Shown: positions 27,149-37,200 of the stretch, in pieces | Position numbering within the stretch: position 1 is the stretch's first letter | Layout of the letters: every line of letters begins with the position of its first letter | Source of the DNA: an uncultured Chitinophaga sp. | Lineage (GTDB): Bacteria; Bacteroidota; Bacteroidia; Cytophagales; Cyclobacteriaceae | Direction of reading: 5' to 3' | Assembly: GCA_902168205.1 (NCBI GenBank) | Contig: CABHOK010000006.1 | Coordinates: 186,001-250,000, forward strand | Length of the DNA: 64,000 nt | Position numbers and translations under genes: made by a program | Notes under the pieces: generated by a model | The model's input: only the letters and a program-made list of their open reading frames with translations | Told to the model about the DNA's origin: nothing | Database searches by the model: none

Positions 27149-28361
27149 AAACCTTTTTATTTTCTATTAACGGTGTTACAATCTCCCAGAATTTTTCAAC
27201 ACGTGCAGCCCAGGTATTGTGACTGGCCATGTCCATACGCTGCTTCTGTTTCGATTCAGCATCGGTGGCAATCTCCTCTCCTACAGCTTTCACAAAACCT
27301 TCGATGGTATTCTCAACCCGTATGGTGTTACCGAAGTCTTCGAGATCCGGAGAAAAGCCCGTTGTAACAATAGGCTTTCCGGCCGCCAGGTATTCATTGA
27401 GTTTTAATGGATATATACTGGCCGTCAGATCATTTCTCAGAAACGGTATAATCGCGCAATCTATATACTTGAGGTATGCCGGCAAATCGCTAAATGGTTT
27501 CTTTCCGGTAGAGATCACGTTGGGAAGCCGCTCCAGCTTATCCTTGTCGGCTTCATGCTCCGGGCCTACCATCAGAATAATTTTATCGGCATGCGTACGC
27601 GACAACGTGTTGAGCAATTCGTAGTCAATACGAAAGTCCACATGTCCAATATAGCCAATTATTTTTTTAGACTCCAGCCCTTTCAGTTCAACGGGACGTA
27701 AAAAGGGTTCATACACCGCTTTTTGGAAATGACCGAAGTCAGCAGCGTTTGGCAAACAGTGTACGTTGCTCGCATGTCGCAGGGCCATTTCATGAAGCTT
27801 CTTGGATGTGGTGATCGTTACATCGTACTCACGCATGGCATCCGCTTCCAGCACTTTACCGTGCTTCCCTATATATTTTGATTCTGCTATATTATCTACA
27901 CAATGATATACTGTCAACTCCGGGTTAAATTCAGTAACATCCTGCAGGTAAAACGGATTGAACGAATTGATAAAGATGAAGCGAGATATATTATACCGTT
28001 TGATAGCCGAACGTAGCGCCTGGTTAACCACGTGGTTGTTTACACGGGAGAGCGAGCTATATAATTTTCCGTACGGTATAAAGTTGATCGGTATAACTGC
28101 TTTTGTGCGCAGGTTAATAAGATTAGGATTATTGGCATAGATCTGCTTGCCAATGTGCTGCCCGGTAAACAACGGTGTAAGCCGTGACTGTATCTGCGGC
28201 TTATGAAGATTGGTGGCGACATCCTTCAGTGTAAACGGATTGTCGATATAGAATACACGGTTGTTCTTGGATAACTCTTGTGCTAATGAGAACGCCGTTG
28301 ATGCATAAGGTCCATCCCATCGCGCCAGCGCCAGCATGACTATATCTGTTCCCTCGATCAT
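27141..28361 (-). CDS. Glycosyltransferase (GT4/GT1-like, GT-B fold)
   Basis: 406 residues, cytoplasmic. The C-terminal Rossmann domain has GYIGHVDFRIDYELL (donor-site strand), MVGPEHE, and IYPLKLNEYLAAGKPIVTTG, the usual nucleotide-sugar binding E-x7-type motif of GT-B enzymes in polysaccharide clusters. N-terminal features include YHCVDNIAESKY, seen in the GT4-like family of TuaH/epsilon-type transferases. It overlaps the flippase gene by 4 bp (ATGA) and the small membrane-protein gene by 8 bp. It probably adds a sugar to the lipid-linked repeat unit; donor unknown. Confidence 0.88.
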   Translation of the reverse strand: MIEGTDIVMLALARWDGPYASTAFSLAQELSKNNRVFYIDNPFTLKDVATNLHKPQIQSRLTPLFTGQHIGKQIYANNPNLINLRTKAVIPINFIPYGKLYSSLSRVNNHVVNQALRSAIKRYNISRFIFINSFNPFYLQDVTEFNPELTVYHCVDNIAESKYIGKHGKVLEADAMREYDVTITTSKKLHEMALRHASNVHCLPNAADFGHFQKAVYEPFLRPVELKGLESKKIIGYIGHVDFRIDYELLNTLSRTHADKIILMVGPEHEADKDKLERLPNVISTGKKPFSDLPAYLKYIDCAIIPFLRNDLTASIYPLKLNEYLAAGKPIVTTGFSPDLEDFGNTIRVENTIEGFVKAVGEEIATDAESKQKQRMDMASHNTWAARVEKFWEIVTPLIENKKVYG

Positions 28362-29701
28362 CGCCCTTGTAATTTCGTTTTTAGTTTCTTTTGAAGAAAA
28401 TCGAACCCAACGCCATAGTAAAAGAACATGTAGTAAAATACCTGCTGCAATTCGATCTTGAATATTCTGCGTAGCATGATGTTACCTGCTATAAACATCA
28501 GAATGTTGGAGAACAGTGTGCCGAACGCTGCGCCCAGCATACCATACTCCTGAATGAAGAAGTAGTTGCTCGCTATATTTACAAATACACTGGAAAAGTT
28601 GAGTATAAAATTCAGATTGGGTCTCCCGGAAGAATCCATTACCGTACCGAACTGACGACTGAACGGAGTAAAGATTCCATACAGAATGGTGACGCGTAAT
28701 ATATTGGCAGCCTCATGATACTCAGGGCCGGCAATGATGAAGATGATATAGTCTGCGAGTATAACGGTGCCTAAAACTACCGGCAATGTAAGCGCCAGCG
28801 TAAGGCCCACTGATTTTTCATAAAGTGTTTTCGCGGCATGGTCGCCTTCGCTGCTCGTACGAAAAGCACTCTGCGGATATACTACTTCGGCAACGGACGT
28901 GCTCGGATATTCGATGAGGTTGGAAACCCGTATGGCAGAGTTATAGAGCGCCACAATGTTTGTATTCAGAAAATATCCTACCGAGAATTGATCCACCGTT
29001 TTAAACACCAGCGAACTGATGTTGGTACCCATTACATACTTACCAAAGCTCAATACTTTCTTAATGATGGTACCGTCCCATTCAAATGTAATCTGTATAT
29101 ACCTTCGCGCTGAGAAGTACGCGCAGATCAATCCTAAAAACGTACAGCCTGACTGTATCAACACAAGGTCGATCAATGTTATTTTTATATTCAGCATGCA
29201 GATGGTTAGCACCGCGAGAAAGAAACTTCCCTGGCGAAACACGGTACTCCAGAAAATTCCGCTGAAGCTGAACTTTGATTGCTGTATATAGTTGAACTGC
29301 GAGAAAGGAATCAGCAGCAGTATCGTTATACCGTAGTACACGAACATCGGCCCTATATCTGCGATATGAAACATATCGCTGATGACACCGGAGAAACCTG
29401 CCAGCACTCCGTAGATGAGTGCCGAGTATACAATGTTAATGATGAAAGAAGAGAGAACGATCTTTCCTACTTCATCGGGATGACTGTTGTGAATGAGTTT
29501 GATCACCGCGTTCTGGATCAAGCCATTCCGCGACATCTCAATGATGGTGGTGATACTGATGAAGAGTGCCCATGCGCCAAACTCGGCTTTGGTGAAATAC
29601 CGGATCAGAAAGTAGAAACTCCCGAATCCAAAGATCAGCACAGCCAGCCTGTAACCCATGGAGTAAAAACCAGATTTAAGCCAATACGAGTTTTTGCCCA
29701 T
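28358..29701 (-). CDS. Oligosaccharide flippase (Wzx/MOP superfamily)
   Basis: 447 residues with about twelve membrane segments and the MOP-type pattern: N-terminal LKSGFYSMGYRLAVLIFGFGSFYFLIRYFTKAEFGAW region, PxxxxxxVVYPQSAFRTSSEG mid-loop, and GRPNLNFILNF in the second half. Expected role: flipping undecaprenyl-linked repeat units to the periplasm. It sits between the Wzc-like gene (18 bp upstream) and the glycosyltransferase (4-bp overlap). Confidence 0.88.
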   Translation of the reverse strand: MGKNSYWLKSGFYSMGYRLAVLIFGFGSFYFLIRYFTKAEFGAWALFISITTIIEMSRNGLIQNAVIKLIHNSHPDEVGKIVLSSFIINIVYSALIYGVLAGFSGVISDMFHIADIGPMFVYYGITILLLIPFSQFNYIQQSKFSFSGIFWSTVFRQGSFFLAVLTICMLNIKITLIDLVLIQSGCTFLGLICAYFSARRYIQITFEWDGTIIKKVLSFGKYVMGTNISSLVFKTVDQFSVGYFLNTNIVALYNSAIRVSNLIEYPSTSVAEVVYPQSAFRTSSEGDHAAKTLYEKSVGLTLALTLPVVLGTVILADYIIFIIAGPEYHEAANILRVTILYGIFTPFSRQFGTVMDSSGRPNLNFILNFSSVFVNIASNYFFIQEYGMLGAAFGTLFSNILMFIAGNIMLRRIFKIELQQVFYYMFFYYGVGFDFLQKKLKTKLQGR

Positions 29702-29719
29702 AGTAATTTACCAGCGATA

Positions 29720-31951
29720 CTAAACCGAGAGATCTTTAAGTTGTACTTTATTCAAAACAGAGCCCAGGTATTTCTCTTTGATTGACTTCAGATATGTGAT
29801 GGATTCTCTATCGAGTGGATTGAGGTTTGTATTGGCATCAAATACAGCGATAACTTTATCTACATAGTCGATCAGTTCCTTGGAGTCTGAATACTCGTTG
29901 ATCGAAGGACCTTCGAGAAATATATAGTCATACTGCTCCGACAGGTTGGCAATCATTTCTTTAAAGTCACGCCCCGCCAATATCTCCGAAGGTGAATCCG
30001 TGCCCCCTATATTTCCGATGATATCAACACCTTTGAATTCTGTTTTATAAATAATGTTGTGATTGTCTTCTCCGGCTGGTTCACTTGTCGTACCGTTGGT
30101 TTCCTGTGCTTCACCATTCTTTCCGTTGAGCAACAATGCTTTTTCATCTACACCACGCTTCAACAGTTTACGATTGTCCGGTGCAGGCAACAACAACTTC
30201 GTAAGCGAGTTGCGTTTGAAGTTGGTATCAATGATCAGTATCTTTTTGTTTACCAGGCTCAGTGTATACGAGAGGCAAATGATAATAAACGATTTACCTA
30301 CATACGGCTGTGTACTGGATACCAGGAATACCTTCTTGTCAGACTTCTGAATTTCATAGCGAAGCTTCCGCAGGAAGTGTACAAATGTAGTAGACTCGCG
30401 ATCGGTTGCTTTCGCAGCAAACGTCTTACGAAGATCAAATCCTTTTATCTTGATCTGGTTCAGTGAACCGATGGTAGAAAGTCCGGTGAGGCGCTCCAGG
30501 CGTATCGGTATGCGAATACTCATGTCTGCAAACTCAATGAGCAACAACACCACGATACAAATTACAAATGAACCTATACCAGCCAGTGCCACGATCAGTA
30601 TACCTTTTGATGGTTCGGGTTCAAGGCTTGGTTGTGCTTCGAGTATCTGACGCAATGAGCTGCCTACTCCGAGTGCCTTGTTGCGTGATGAGTTTAATTT
30701 ATCCTGTGCATCGAGGTATTCATCAGAAGCAACCTGTACATCGCGTTGCAGTTCTGATATCTTGGCTTCTTTGGTAGCAAAACCTGATACATCATATTTC
30801 AATCTGCGGAGGGCGAGATCTGCGGATGCGAGATTTGATTGTGCTATCTCCAGGTCCAGTTTTACTTTATCCCGCTCTTTCGTCAGATCAACCAGTTGAT
30901 CCTGTTCTTTTGCCTGATTGAGAAGATCCAGGCGACTGGCTTCAAGCTGCAGTTCATCTCTCAAACGACCAAGCGTTGCTTTCTCGGCCTCGGTTCCAGT
31001 GTTGGTAATGTCTGTGATGCGTCTGCGCAGATCGATAATGCGTTGATTGATCTGTATAACTTCCTGTTGATTAAGACCTGCACCACTTTGTATTTTCTCG
31101 TTGAGCTGTGCGAGTGAAAGTCTCAATGCGTTGATGTTTTTCTCTTCGCGTTCTTTGTTCATCTCGTATTCAGTTATCTGCGCGATCTTGCTTTCGCTTT
31201 CCGCACCGTAGTTGAACACGTTGTTGTTTACTTTGAAATCATTCAGCAAAGCTTCTTTCTCATCGAGCACACGCTTCTTATCGCGTACAAGAGTTTCGAG
31301 AAAGTCGATAGACTCCGATGAGCGATCACCTTTCAATACTTTGTTGTAGCGTATAAATTCCTGACAGAGTGTATTCACGGCCATCGCTGAAAGAAATGGA
31401 TTCTCGGAACTGAAATCTACCGAGATAAAATCAGACGTTGTTAAACGCTTGATGTTAAAGTCTTCGGACAACGACTCATAATCGTAGCCATACGCTTTTA
31501 AAAGTTCGTAGAGCTGATAGCCAAACGGATCGGAAGTGTTGATTGGTTTAGCTTCGGCAGCCTGACTCTTGAATGCTTCTTTCGCTTTGGTCAGAAATGA
31601 TTCGGTAAGCGGAAAGTCAAGCGCTTTGTTATCTTCAATCTTTCTGAAAGGTGTCTCATTTTCAAGATCATGAAGCATGAGCTTATACGAAACCAGACTC
31701 AGCACCGGCATGGAGTGCATGGACTCAATTACGTTCGTAAAACGTGTATTGACTTCAAAAGAATTAGATGATTGATCATTTAGTCTTACCGCATCGTCAG
31801 CCGTAAAGCCAGTAGCAAGATGTGCATAGGAACTATAAATCTTATCCATCCGCAGCACAAAAAAAACAGCACAGGCAACGGCAATGAGAGGAAACACAAT
31901 TAACACCCAAAGTCTGCGCTGAAGAGTTCTTAAAATAAGATAAAAATCCAT
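29720..31951 (-). CDS. Wzc/GumC-like polysaccharide copolymerase with degenerate BY-kinase domain
   Basis: 743 residues. Wzz-type N-terminus (membrane helix ~14-34), a long periplasmic coiled-coil region (~205-435), second helix (~450-473) with a preceding Pro-rich stretch, then a P-loop domain. Walker A is SSTQPYVGKSF (545-555) and Walker A' is LIIDTNFKR (572-580). Walker B reads YIFLEGPS, where BY-kinases have Asp (IIDTPP). The C-terminus has no tyrosine cluster (ends KVQLKDLSV). So it probably controls chain length and export without ordinary autophosphorylation. First gene of the exopolysaccharide operon. Confidence 0.87.
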   Translation of the reverse strand: MDFYLILRTLQRRLWVLIVFPLIAVACAVFFVLRMDKIYSSYAHLATGFTADDAVRLNDQSSNSFEVNTRFTNVIESMHSMPVLSLVSYKLMLHDLENETPFRKIEDNKALDFPLTESFLTKAKEAFKSQAAEAKPINTSDPFGYQLYELLKAYGYDYESLSEDFNIKRLTTSDFISVDFSSENPFLSAMAVNTLCQEFIRYNKVLKGDRSSESIDFLETLVRDKKRVLDEKEALLNDFKVNNNVFNYGAESESKIAQITEYEMNKEREEKNINALRLSLAQLNEKIQSGAGLNQQEVIQINQRIIDLRRRITDITNTGTEAEKATLGRLRDELQLEASRLDLLNQAKEQDQLVDLTKERDKVKLDLEIAQSNLASADLALRRLKYDVSGFATKEAKISELQRDVQVASDEYLDAQDKLNSSRNKALGVGSSLRQILEAQPSLEPEPSKGILIVALAGIGSFVICIVVLLLIEFADMSIRIPIRLERLTGLSTIGSLNQIKIKGFDLRKTFAAKATDRESTTFVHFLRKLRYEIQKSDKKVFLVSSTQPYVGKSFIIICLSYTLSLVNKKILIIDTNFKRNSLTKLLLPAPDNRKLLKRGVDEKALLLNGKNGEAQETNGTTSEPAGEDNHNIIYKTEFKGVDIIGNIGGTDSPSEILAGRDFKEMIANLSEQYDYIFLEGPSINEYSDSKELIDYVDKVIAVFDANTNLNPLDRESITYLKSIKEKYLGSVLNKVQLKDLSV

Positions 31952-31967
31952 CTGTACGTGGTTAGAT

Positions 31968-31975
31968 CAAAAATA
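31968..31975 (-). promoter_or_regulatory. Promoter -7 element for the exopolysaccharide operon
   Basis: Minus-strand TATTTTTG matches TAnnTTTG and ends 16 bases before the ATG at 31951. No clear -33 TTG lies about 20 bases upstream. It would let this operon be transcribed independently of the adhesin operon. Confidence 0.5.
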
Positions 31976-32006
31976 CTAAAATTAATACGGTTAATCTCAT
32001 ATTGTG

Positions 32007-33248
32007 TTATCTGTAGAAAAGAATATCTACCTGCCCTTCTTCCGAAATCGATGTCGCAGCATTCTGATCGATACCGAATGTAATTCTTGCTCCCGCGATG
32101 CCTCCCCGCTTCAATTGATCAAGTATTGTAAACAATCTTTTCTGATAAATTTCAAGCGATGTCGATTCTTTGGATTTATGAGCGATCAAGTGAAGTTTAA
32201 TGTCGCTTTTTGGTGCAAAGGTTTGGGCTAACTGCATGAGTTGTTGATTTTGTTTCTCAGAGAGTGTTGATGACGCCAACGTAAAATTATATACCGTTGT
32301 TACTGCACCGCCCAATGTTTGTACTTCTGCGCGACTCAGATAGTTGCGTGAATCGGTTACTACTTCGCGAACAGGCTTTATGCGTTTAACGCTATAAATA
32401 TCAGCGGATGAACCACTTCGGTTGCTCACAAAATAAGCAACACTGTCGCCATAGAATGAAAAGTATCCATCAAAATTTTTAGAGTTAATCTTCTCAACGT
32501 TTTTCGGAACAGACCAGGCTTCCCACGAATCAAATAAACGATCTGAAACGAAGATGTCGGCATCGCCCAAACCACCATGGCCATTGCTTGAGAAATATAG
32601 TTGCTTCTTGTCTTGTGAGAGATACGGAGAAATTTCAAAACCGGAAGTGTTAATGGTAGGTCCGAGGTTTTTCGGTGTCGACCATTCGCCTTTATTGTTC
32701 TTCACACTAACATACAAATCCTCTTCACCTATACTGTCTTCACCGCGCATAGAAATAAAAATTACATCCGCATCGGGTGAAACAAATATGCCAAGGAACT
32801 GCTGCGAGTCTAACCCCTGCATCGGTATAAGCTCGGGCTTACTCCAGGTAGCACCTTGCTTTCTGGAGAAGAAAATTCCCTGTGTCTTTTTGGTTGCTGA
32901 AGTACTCAGCAGATAAAGTACATCACCTTTGGCATTAATGCCGATCACGGCTTCGGTGTTGTTACTGTTTATCTTCAGTTTGTTATCGGCTTTACTCCAT
33001 GAGCCTGTGGCAGCATCGTATCGGCTGTACCACGCATCCGATCCTGCATACTGTCCACCGGTGTTGAGTGATGACAACACGCGCGTGAAATATAGTGTTG
33101 ATCCGTCAGGCGACAGCAACGGCATGAGATCTTCGCTCTCGGCATTTATACCGGACGACAGCTTGCTTGCTTCGCCAAATTCAAGACTCTGTGCAACTCC
33201 TGGTATACATGAAAAGATACCGAGCAAAAAAATACAATACTTTACCAT
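32007..33248 (-). CDS. PD40 beta-propeller protein with OmpA-like C-terminal region (PorE/SprE-environment type)
   Basis: 413 residues. Signal peptide (cleaved after GVAQ). Residues ~40-290 contain TolB/WD40-like PD40 repeats: LLSPDGSTLYFTR, VSPDADVIFISMRG, YLSQDKKQLYFSSNG with GGLGDADIFVSDR. The last ~110 residues are OmpA-like in layout (FTLASSTLSEKQNQQLMQLAQ, then IYQKRLFTILDQL, VDILFYR), though the canonical peptidoglycan-binding NxxLSxxRA motif is weak. Related to PD40-OmpA proteins that accompany PorP/SprF in T9SS loci such as PorE. It overlaps the PorP/SprF gene by 7 bp. Confidence 0.82.
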   Translation of the reverse strand: MVKYCIFLLGIFSCIPGVAQSLEFGEASKLSSGINAESEDLMPLLSPDGSTLYFTRVLSSLNTGGQYAGSDAWYSRYDAATGSWSKADNKLKINSNNTEAVIGINAKGDVLYLLSTSATKKTQGIFFSRKQGATWSKPELIPMQGLDSQQFLGIFVSPDADVIFISMRGEDSIGEEDLYVSVKNNKGEWSTPKNLGPTINTSGFEISPYLSQDKKQLYFSSNGHGGLGDADIFVSDRLFDSWEAWSVPKNVEKINSKNFDGYFSFYGDSVAYFVSNRSGSSADIYSVKRIKPVREVVTDSRNYLSRAEVQTLGGAVTTVYNFTLASSTLSEKQNQQLMQLAQTFAPKSDIKLHLIAHKSKESTSLEIYQKRLFTILDQLKRGGIAGARITFGIDQNAATSISEEGQVDILFYR

Positions 33249-34243
33249 GTGTATGACCGCAGACCTTTAAAGTTGTTTAATCGTAACGCCAGCACCAGGT
33301 CGTGACTTCCATCATTGAACTTTCCGAAATCTCCCATGGACATTTCGTATGAGTAACCAACGGACAATGTCTTTGTAAAATCAAAACCCAATAATACAAC
33401 ACCGGCTTTAATATCACGGTAGGTAAGTCCGAACCATGCACGGTTCTTCAGGTAGCCTTTTACGCTATAGTCAAGCAAAACATGATTGTCTGTTTGGACG
33501 ATGGCGAGTACGCTCGGTTTGAGCACCAGGTCGGCATTGACCGGAAGTACGAAACCGGTTTGAACAGATCCCTGGTAAAACGGATCAGAGAAGTTTGCAT
33601 CCGAGTTTGAAATAACCGATGTCGCGATCGGAAAATATGAAACGCCAAAATAGAAATTCCTGCTATACAACAATACACCTCCGCGCAGACTGAACTCGGA
33701 ATGTTTTGAACTTCCCTGCATAAGATGATCGTAGAACGGATCCTGGTCGGGATTCTCCCCGAGATATATACCGTTTACATCCAGCTGTGTATTCTCGATA
33801 AATGCCGTGAATCCTGCTGAAAGTCTGAGCTTTCGTGTCAGCGGATAATGAAACGCGTATGATACTCCTCCTCCGAGGCGATCGATCAACCCGACTTTCT
33901 CACTGAATAGATTGGCTCCTATACCATGAATGATCCGCTTCTTGGCAGGCACTGCCGAAGCCAATGCATTTCCTTTCGAAGGACGAAGCGAATTGGTAAC
34001 CAGATCTGCCGGCTGTCTAAGCCTGTAGTTGAAGACTATATTTGCAAACTTGGGAGCGTTGGTTCCATAGCCGGCCATCTGGTACCGGTAACCGATGCGA
34101 AGATCGGCAAACTCATCCACCCCTGTGAACGCTGCATTATAGGCTGACGCAAACTGAAACGCCTGACCGCTGTTGGGTATATACTGGCAAAACGCTGGTA
34201 TGGCAGGCAATAAAATAAATGCTATCGTAAAGAGTCTCATCAT
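33242..34243 (-). CDS. PorP/SprF family type IX secretion outer-membrane protein
   Basis: 333 residues. Signal peptide with Cys-Gln at cleavage (IPAFCQY). Family markers: the NAAFTGVDEFADLRIGYRYQ opening, the beta-barrel body, and the final GYSYEMSMGDFGKFNDGSHDLVLALRL. It lies 10 bp after the tandem-95 adhesin and overlaps the PD40-OmpA gene, as in sprB-sprF style units where the barrel anchors or helps secrete the adjacent adhesin. Unlike the first copy at 3241 it has no SPOR extension. Confidence 0.87.
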   Translation of the reverse strand: MMRLFTIAFILLPAIPAFCQYIPNSGQAFQFASAYNAAFTGVDEFADLRIGYRYQMAGYGTNAPKFANIVFNYRLRQPADLVTNSLRPSKGNALASAVPAKKRIIHGIGANLFSEKVGLIDRLGGGVSYAFHYPLTRKLRLSAGFTAFIENTQLDVNGIYLGENPDQDPFYDHLMQGSSKHSEFSLRGGVLLYSRNFYFGVSYFPIATSVISNSDANFSDPFYQGSVQTGFVLPVNADLVLKPSVLAIVQTDNHVLLDYSVKGYLKNRAWFGLTYRDIKAGVVLLGFDFTKTLSVGYSYEMSMGDFGKFNDGSHDLVLALRLNNFKGLRSYTW

Positions 34244-34253
34244 CGGGTACGCG

Positions 34254-37200
34254 CTATCGTAAAATCGTAACTATACCTTTATACATAATCTTGTTATACT
34301 TCAGATCGATTGTATAGTAATATGTATCGGCTGGTAATATTTCACCGTTGTACATGCCATCCCAGGCTTTATCAAAACCAACGCTCTGGTATAGCAGCTG
34401 GCCGCGTTTACTATATATTTTGATCTCGGCTTCGTTATACTGATCCACACCTTTGGATGCCGATATACGCCATACATCATTGGCGTGGTCGCCATTGGGT
34501 GTAAATGCGTTTGGAATATCGATACCTTCAAAGGTATATATGAGTTCGATGTAGCGATCGCGTGGTGTGCTCAGACTTTCACCATCGCTCAGTGCTATGG
34601 TAACACGTTTGGTTCCCAGGTTGATATCTTCCAGGTCTATATAATTATACTGTATCGTGCGAATGGCTTGTACATATTCCTGTATAGTCGTTTTACCGGT
34701 CAGCAGCAACTCACCGGTTGCTTCATTGTATATACCGGTAATGGTTGGTGTCGATGTAAAGAGCAGGCGATCGTGCTCCGGCTCAAAATCATCCGGGCGG
34801 AATCGTATTTCAGCACGGGTAAGACTGTCGGAGTCTACATCGTTAGCTTCGAACAAAGCGGTGAGGATCTGGGCATCTTCACTTCCCAAATCATAATCCA
34901 GCGAATCAGTTTCCAGAAATGTAATCACAGGCGGATCGTCTACAGGGGCTATAGTATAATTAATGGATGCACTGACCTTGCTATAGCTGAATCCATCGCT
35001 TGCTTTCCAGTAAATGGTGTCGTGGCCTGTATAATCCTGTGCAGGCTGATATATAATATTGGAAACCGAAGCGAAAGGGATTGTAGCATCCTGGGTCAGT
35101 GTTGCGTTGTTCAACACTAAATTTCCGTGCCTGGGAAGTCCCGTGATCTGTATACCAGCAATCGGATTTCCATCCGGATCGCTATAGGAATTGGCGATGT
35201 CTTGCGATACCAGCGGTGTCGCTATATCTTCATTTATAGCCAGGTTATAGGAACTTGCTACCGGCCTGCGATTCACGATGAGCGTGAACTGCTGTTCATC
35301 CAACACGGTTGTACCATCTTTGATCTGCAATCTTACCACACTGCTTACCGGTGCACCTGAAGGTGGCGTTCCTTTCAGAACGGCAACATTCTTTCCGGTA
35401 GGCGGAATTGTGAGTGTTGCCCACGAGGGTTTCTGCACGGCAGCAATGGTGAGATTATCCACTACATCGGTAATGGTAATATTATACTGGTATAATTCTG
35501 CTTCAACCGCTACAGTTACCGGCTGGGAAGTAAATTTCACCTCTACTACATCAATCGTAAAGGTTCGGGTAAACTCTTTGAATCCGGGGTCAAGTAATTT
35601 TACCGTGATCTCGGCTGAACCTGACTGGTTCGCAGCCGGTTGATATTTTAAGGTAGCGGTTGCTCCTGTTCCGTTATAAGTAACAACCGGGTCCGGTATA
35701 ACCGTTGTATTGCCGGACGTAGCCGTGAGTAATAACTGTTCTGTCTCACCCGGTCCTGCAGAGATACCTGTTATGGTTATCGTCTTCTGTGCGCCATTGC
35801 GTAGTACGCGCTGAGGGTTAGGTGTTATCTCATCAAACACCGGGTCATCGTTAACGGCTTGTATCGTTACGGTGATAGTGGCAGCTCCCGAGGTAGCACC
35901 TGCGTCATCGTTCACGCGATAACTTACAACGGCGGTCCCGTAGTAATTCGCAGTTGGTGTAAAGGTAACTTCGCCTGTAGCACTTGCTGTAAATGTTCCG
36001 CCTGTTACAGTGTTGGTGTTTTGTATACCGGCCAGCGCTGTGTTCAGATCGACAGTAGCTCCGTCAATGGTTCCGTCTGTATCCGTATCATTTGCCGTTA
36101 CGTCAAATTTAACGGCCGTATCTTCTGTTGTTGTTACGGCATCGTTCACTGCTACCGGTGCATCGTTGGAAGCTGTTACGGTGATCGTAATGGTAGCGCT
36201 GTTGGAAGTAAGTCCACCGTTGTCGTTCACCGTATAGGTTGCTGTAGCTGTGCCGGTAAAGTTCGATGCTGGAGTATATATTACAATACCGGGCGATGCT
36301 ACACTGGCTGCAAATGTACCGCTCGCATTGGTAATGGTATTTTGTATACCCGGTGATGATGGGTTGAGATCGATCGTTGATCCGTTGATACTTCCATCCG
36401 GATCAGTATCATTGGCAATGACATTTATATTCAAAACGTTGTCTTCGGTTGCAGTACCGGCATCGTTGTTTGCTACCGGAGGATCATTGATTGCCGTTAC
36501 CGTTACAGAGATTGTTCCTGAATTGGAGGTAGCCCCTCCGTTGTCGTTTACGCGATACTGCAGTGTAGCTGTATTGTTAAAGTTGGCAACCGAGGTAAAC
36601 GTTACGATACCGGATGTATTCACCGTCCATGTGCCCTGACCGGAAACTGTTTTGGTCGTTTGAATTCCGGATGCTGCTACATCCAGATCTACGGTGGCGA
36701 CATTTATAGTACCATCTATATCGGTGTCATTGGCAACCACGTTGATCTGGACGGCCACACCGTCTGAAGCATTAGCCACATCGTTGTTTGCGACCGGAGC
36801 ATCGTTCACAGCATTAACGGTTATTGTGATCGTAGCCTGATTGGACGTTGCTCCTACGTTATCATTAACGGTATAGGTAATAGAAGCTGTTCCATTAAAA
36901 TTATCAACCGGATCGAAGGTAAGCACACCAGAACCATTCACTGAAAAAACACCCTGCGATGCAACGGTATATGAATTCTGAATGCCCGCTAATGATGTAT
37001 TCAAATCTACTGTGGCAGCGTTGATGGTTCCATCCGGATCGCTGTCGTTCCCTACCAGTGAGAGCGTTGCTGTAGCATCTTCGTTAATCGTGATCGCATC
37101 ATTTACGGCTACCGGCAAACTATTCACAGAATTAACCAGGATGCTAAACGTAGCGGTGTTGGACGCCGTACCGGTGTTATCATTGACACGATACTGTATC

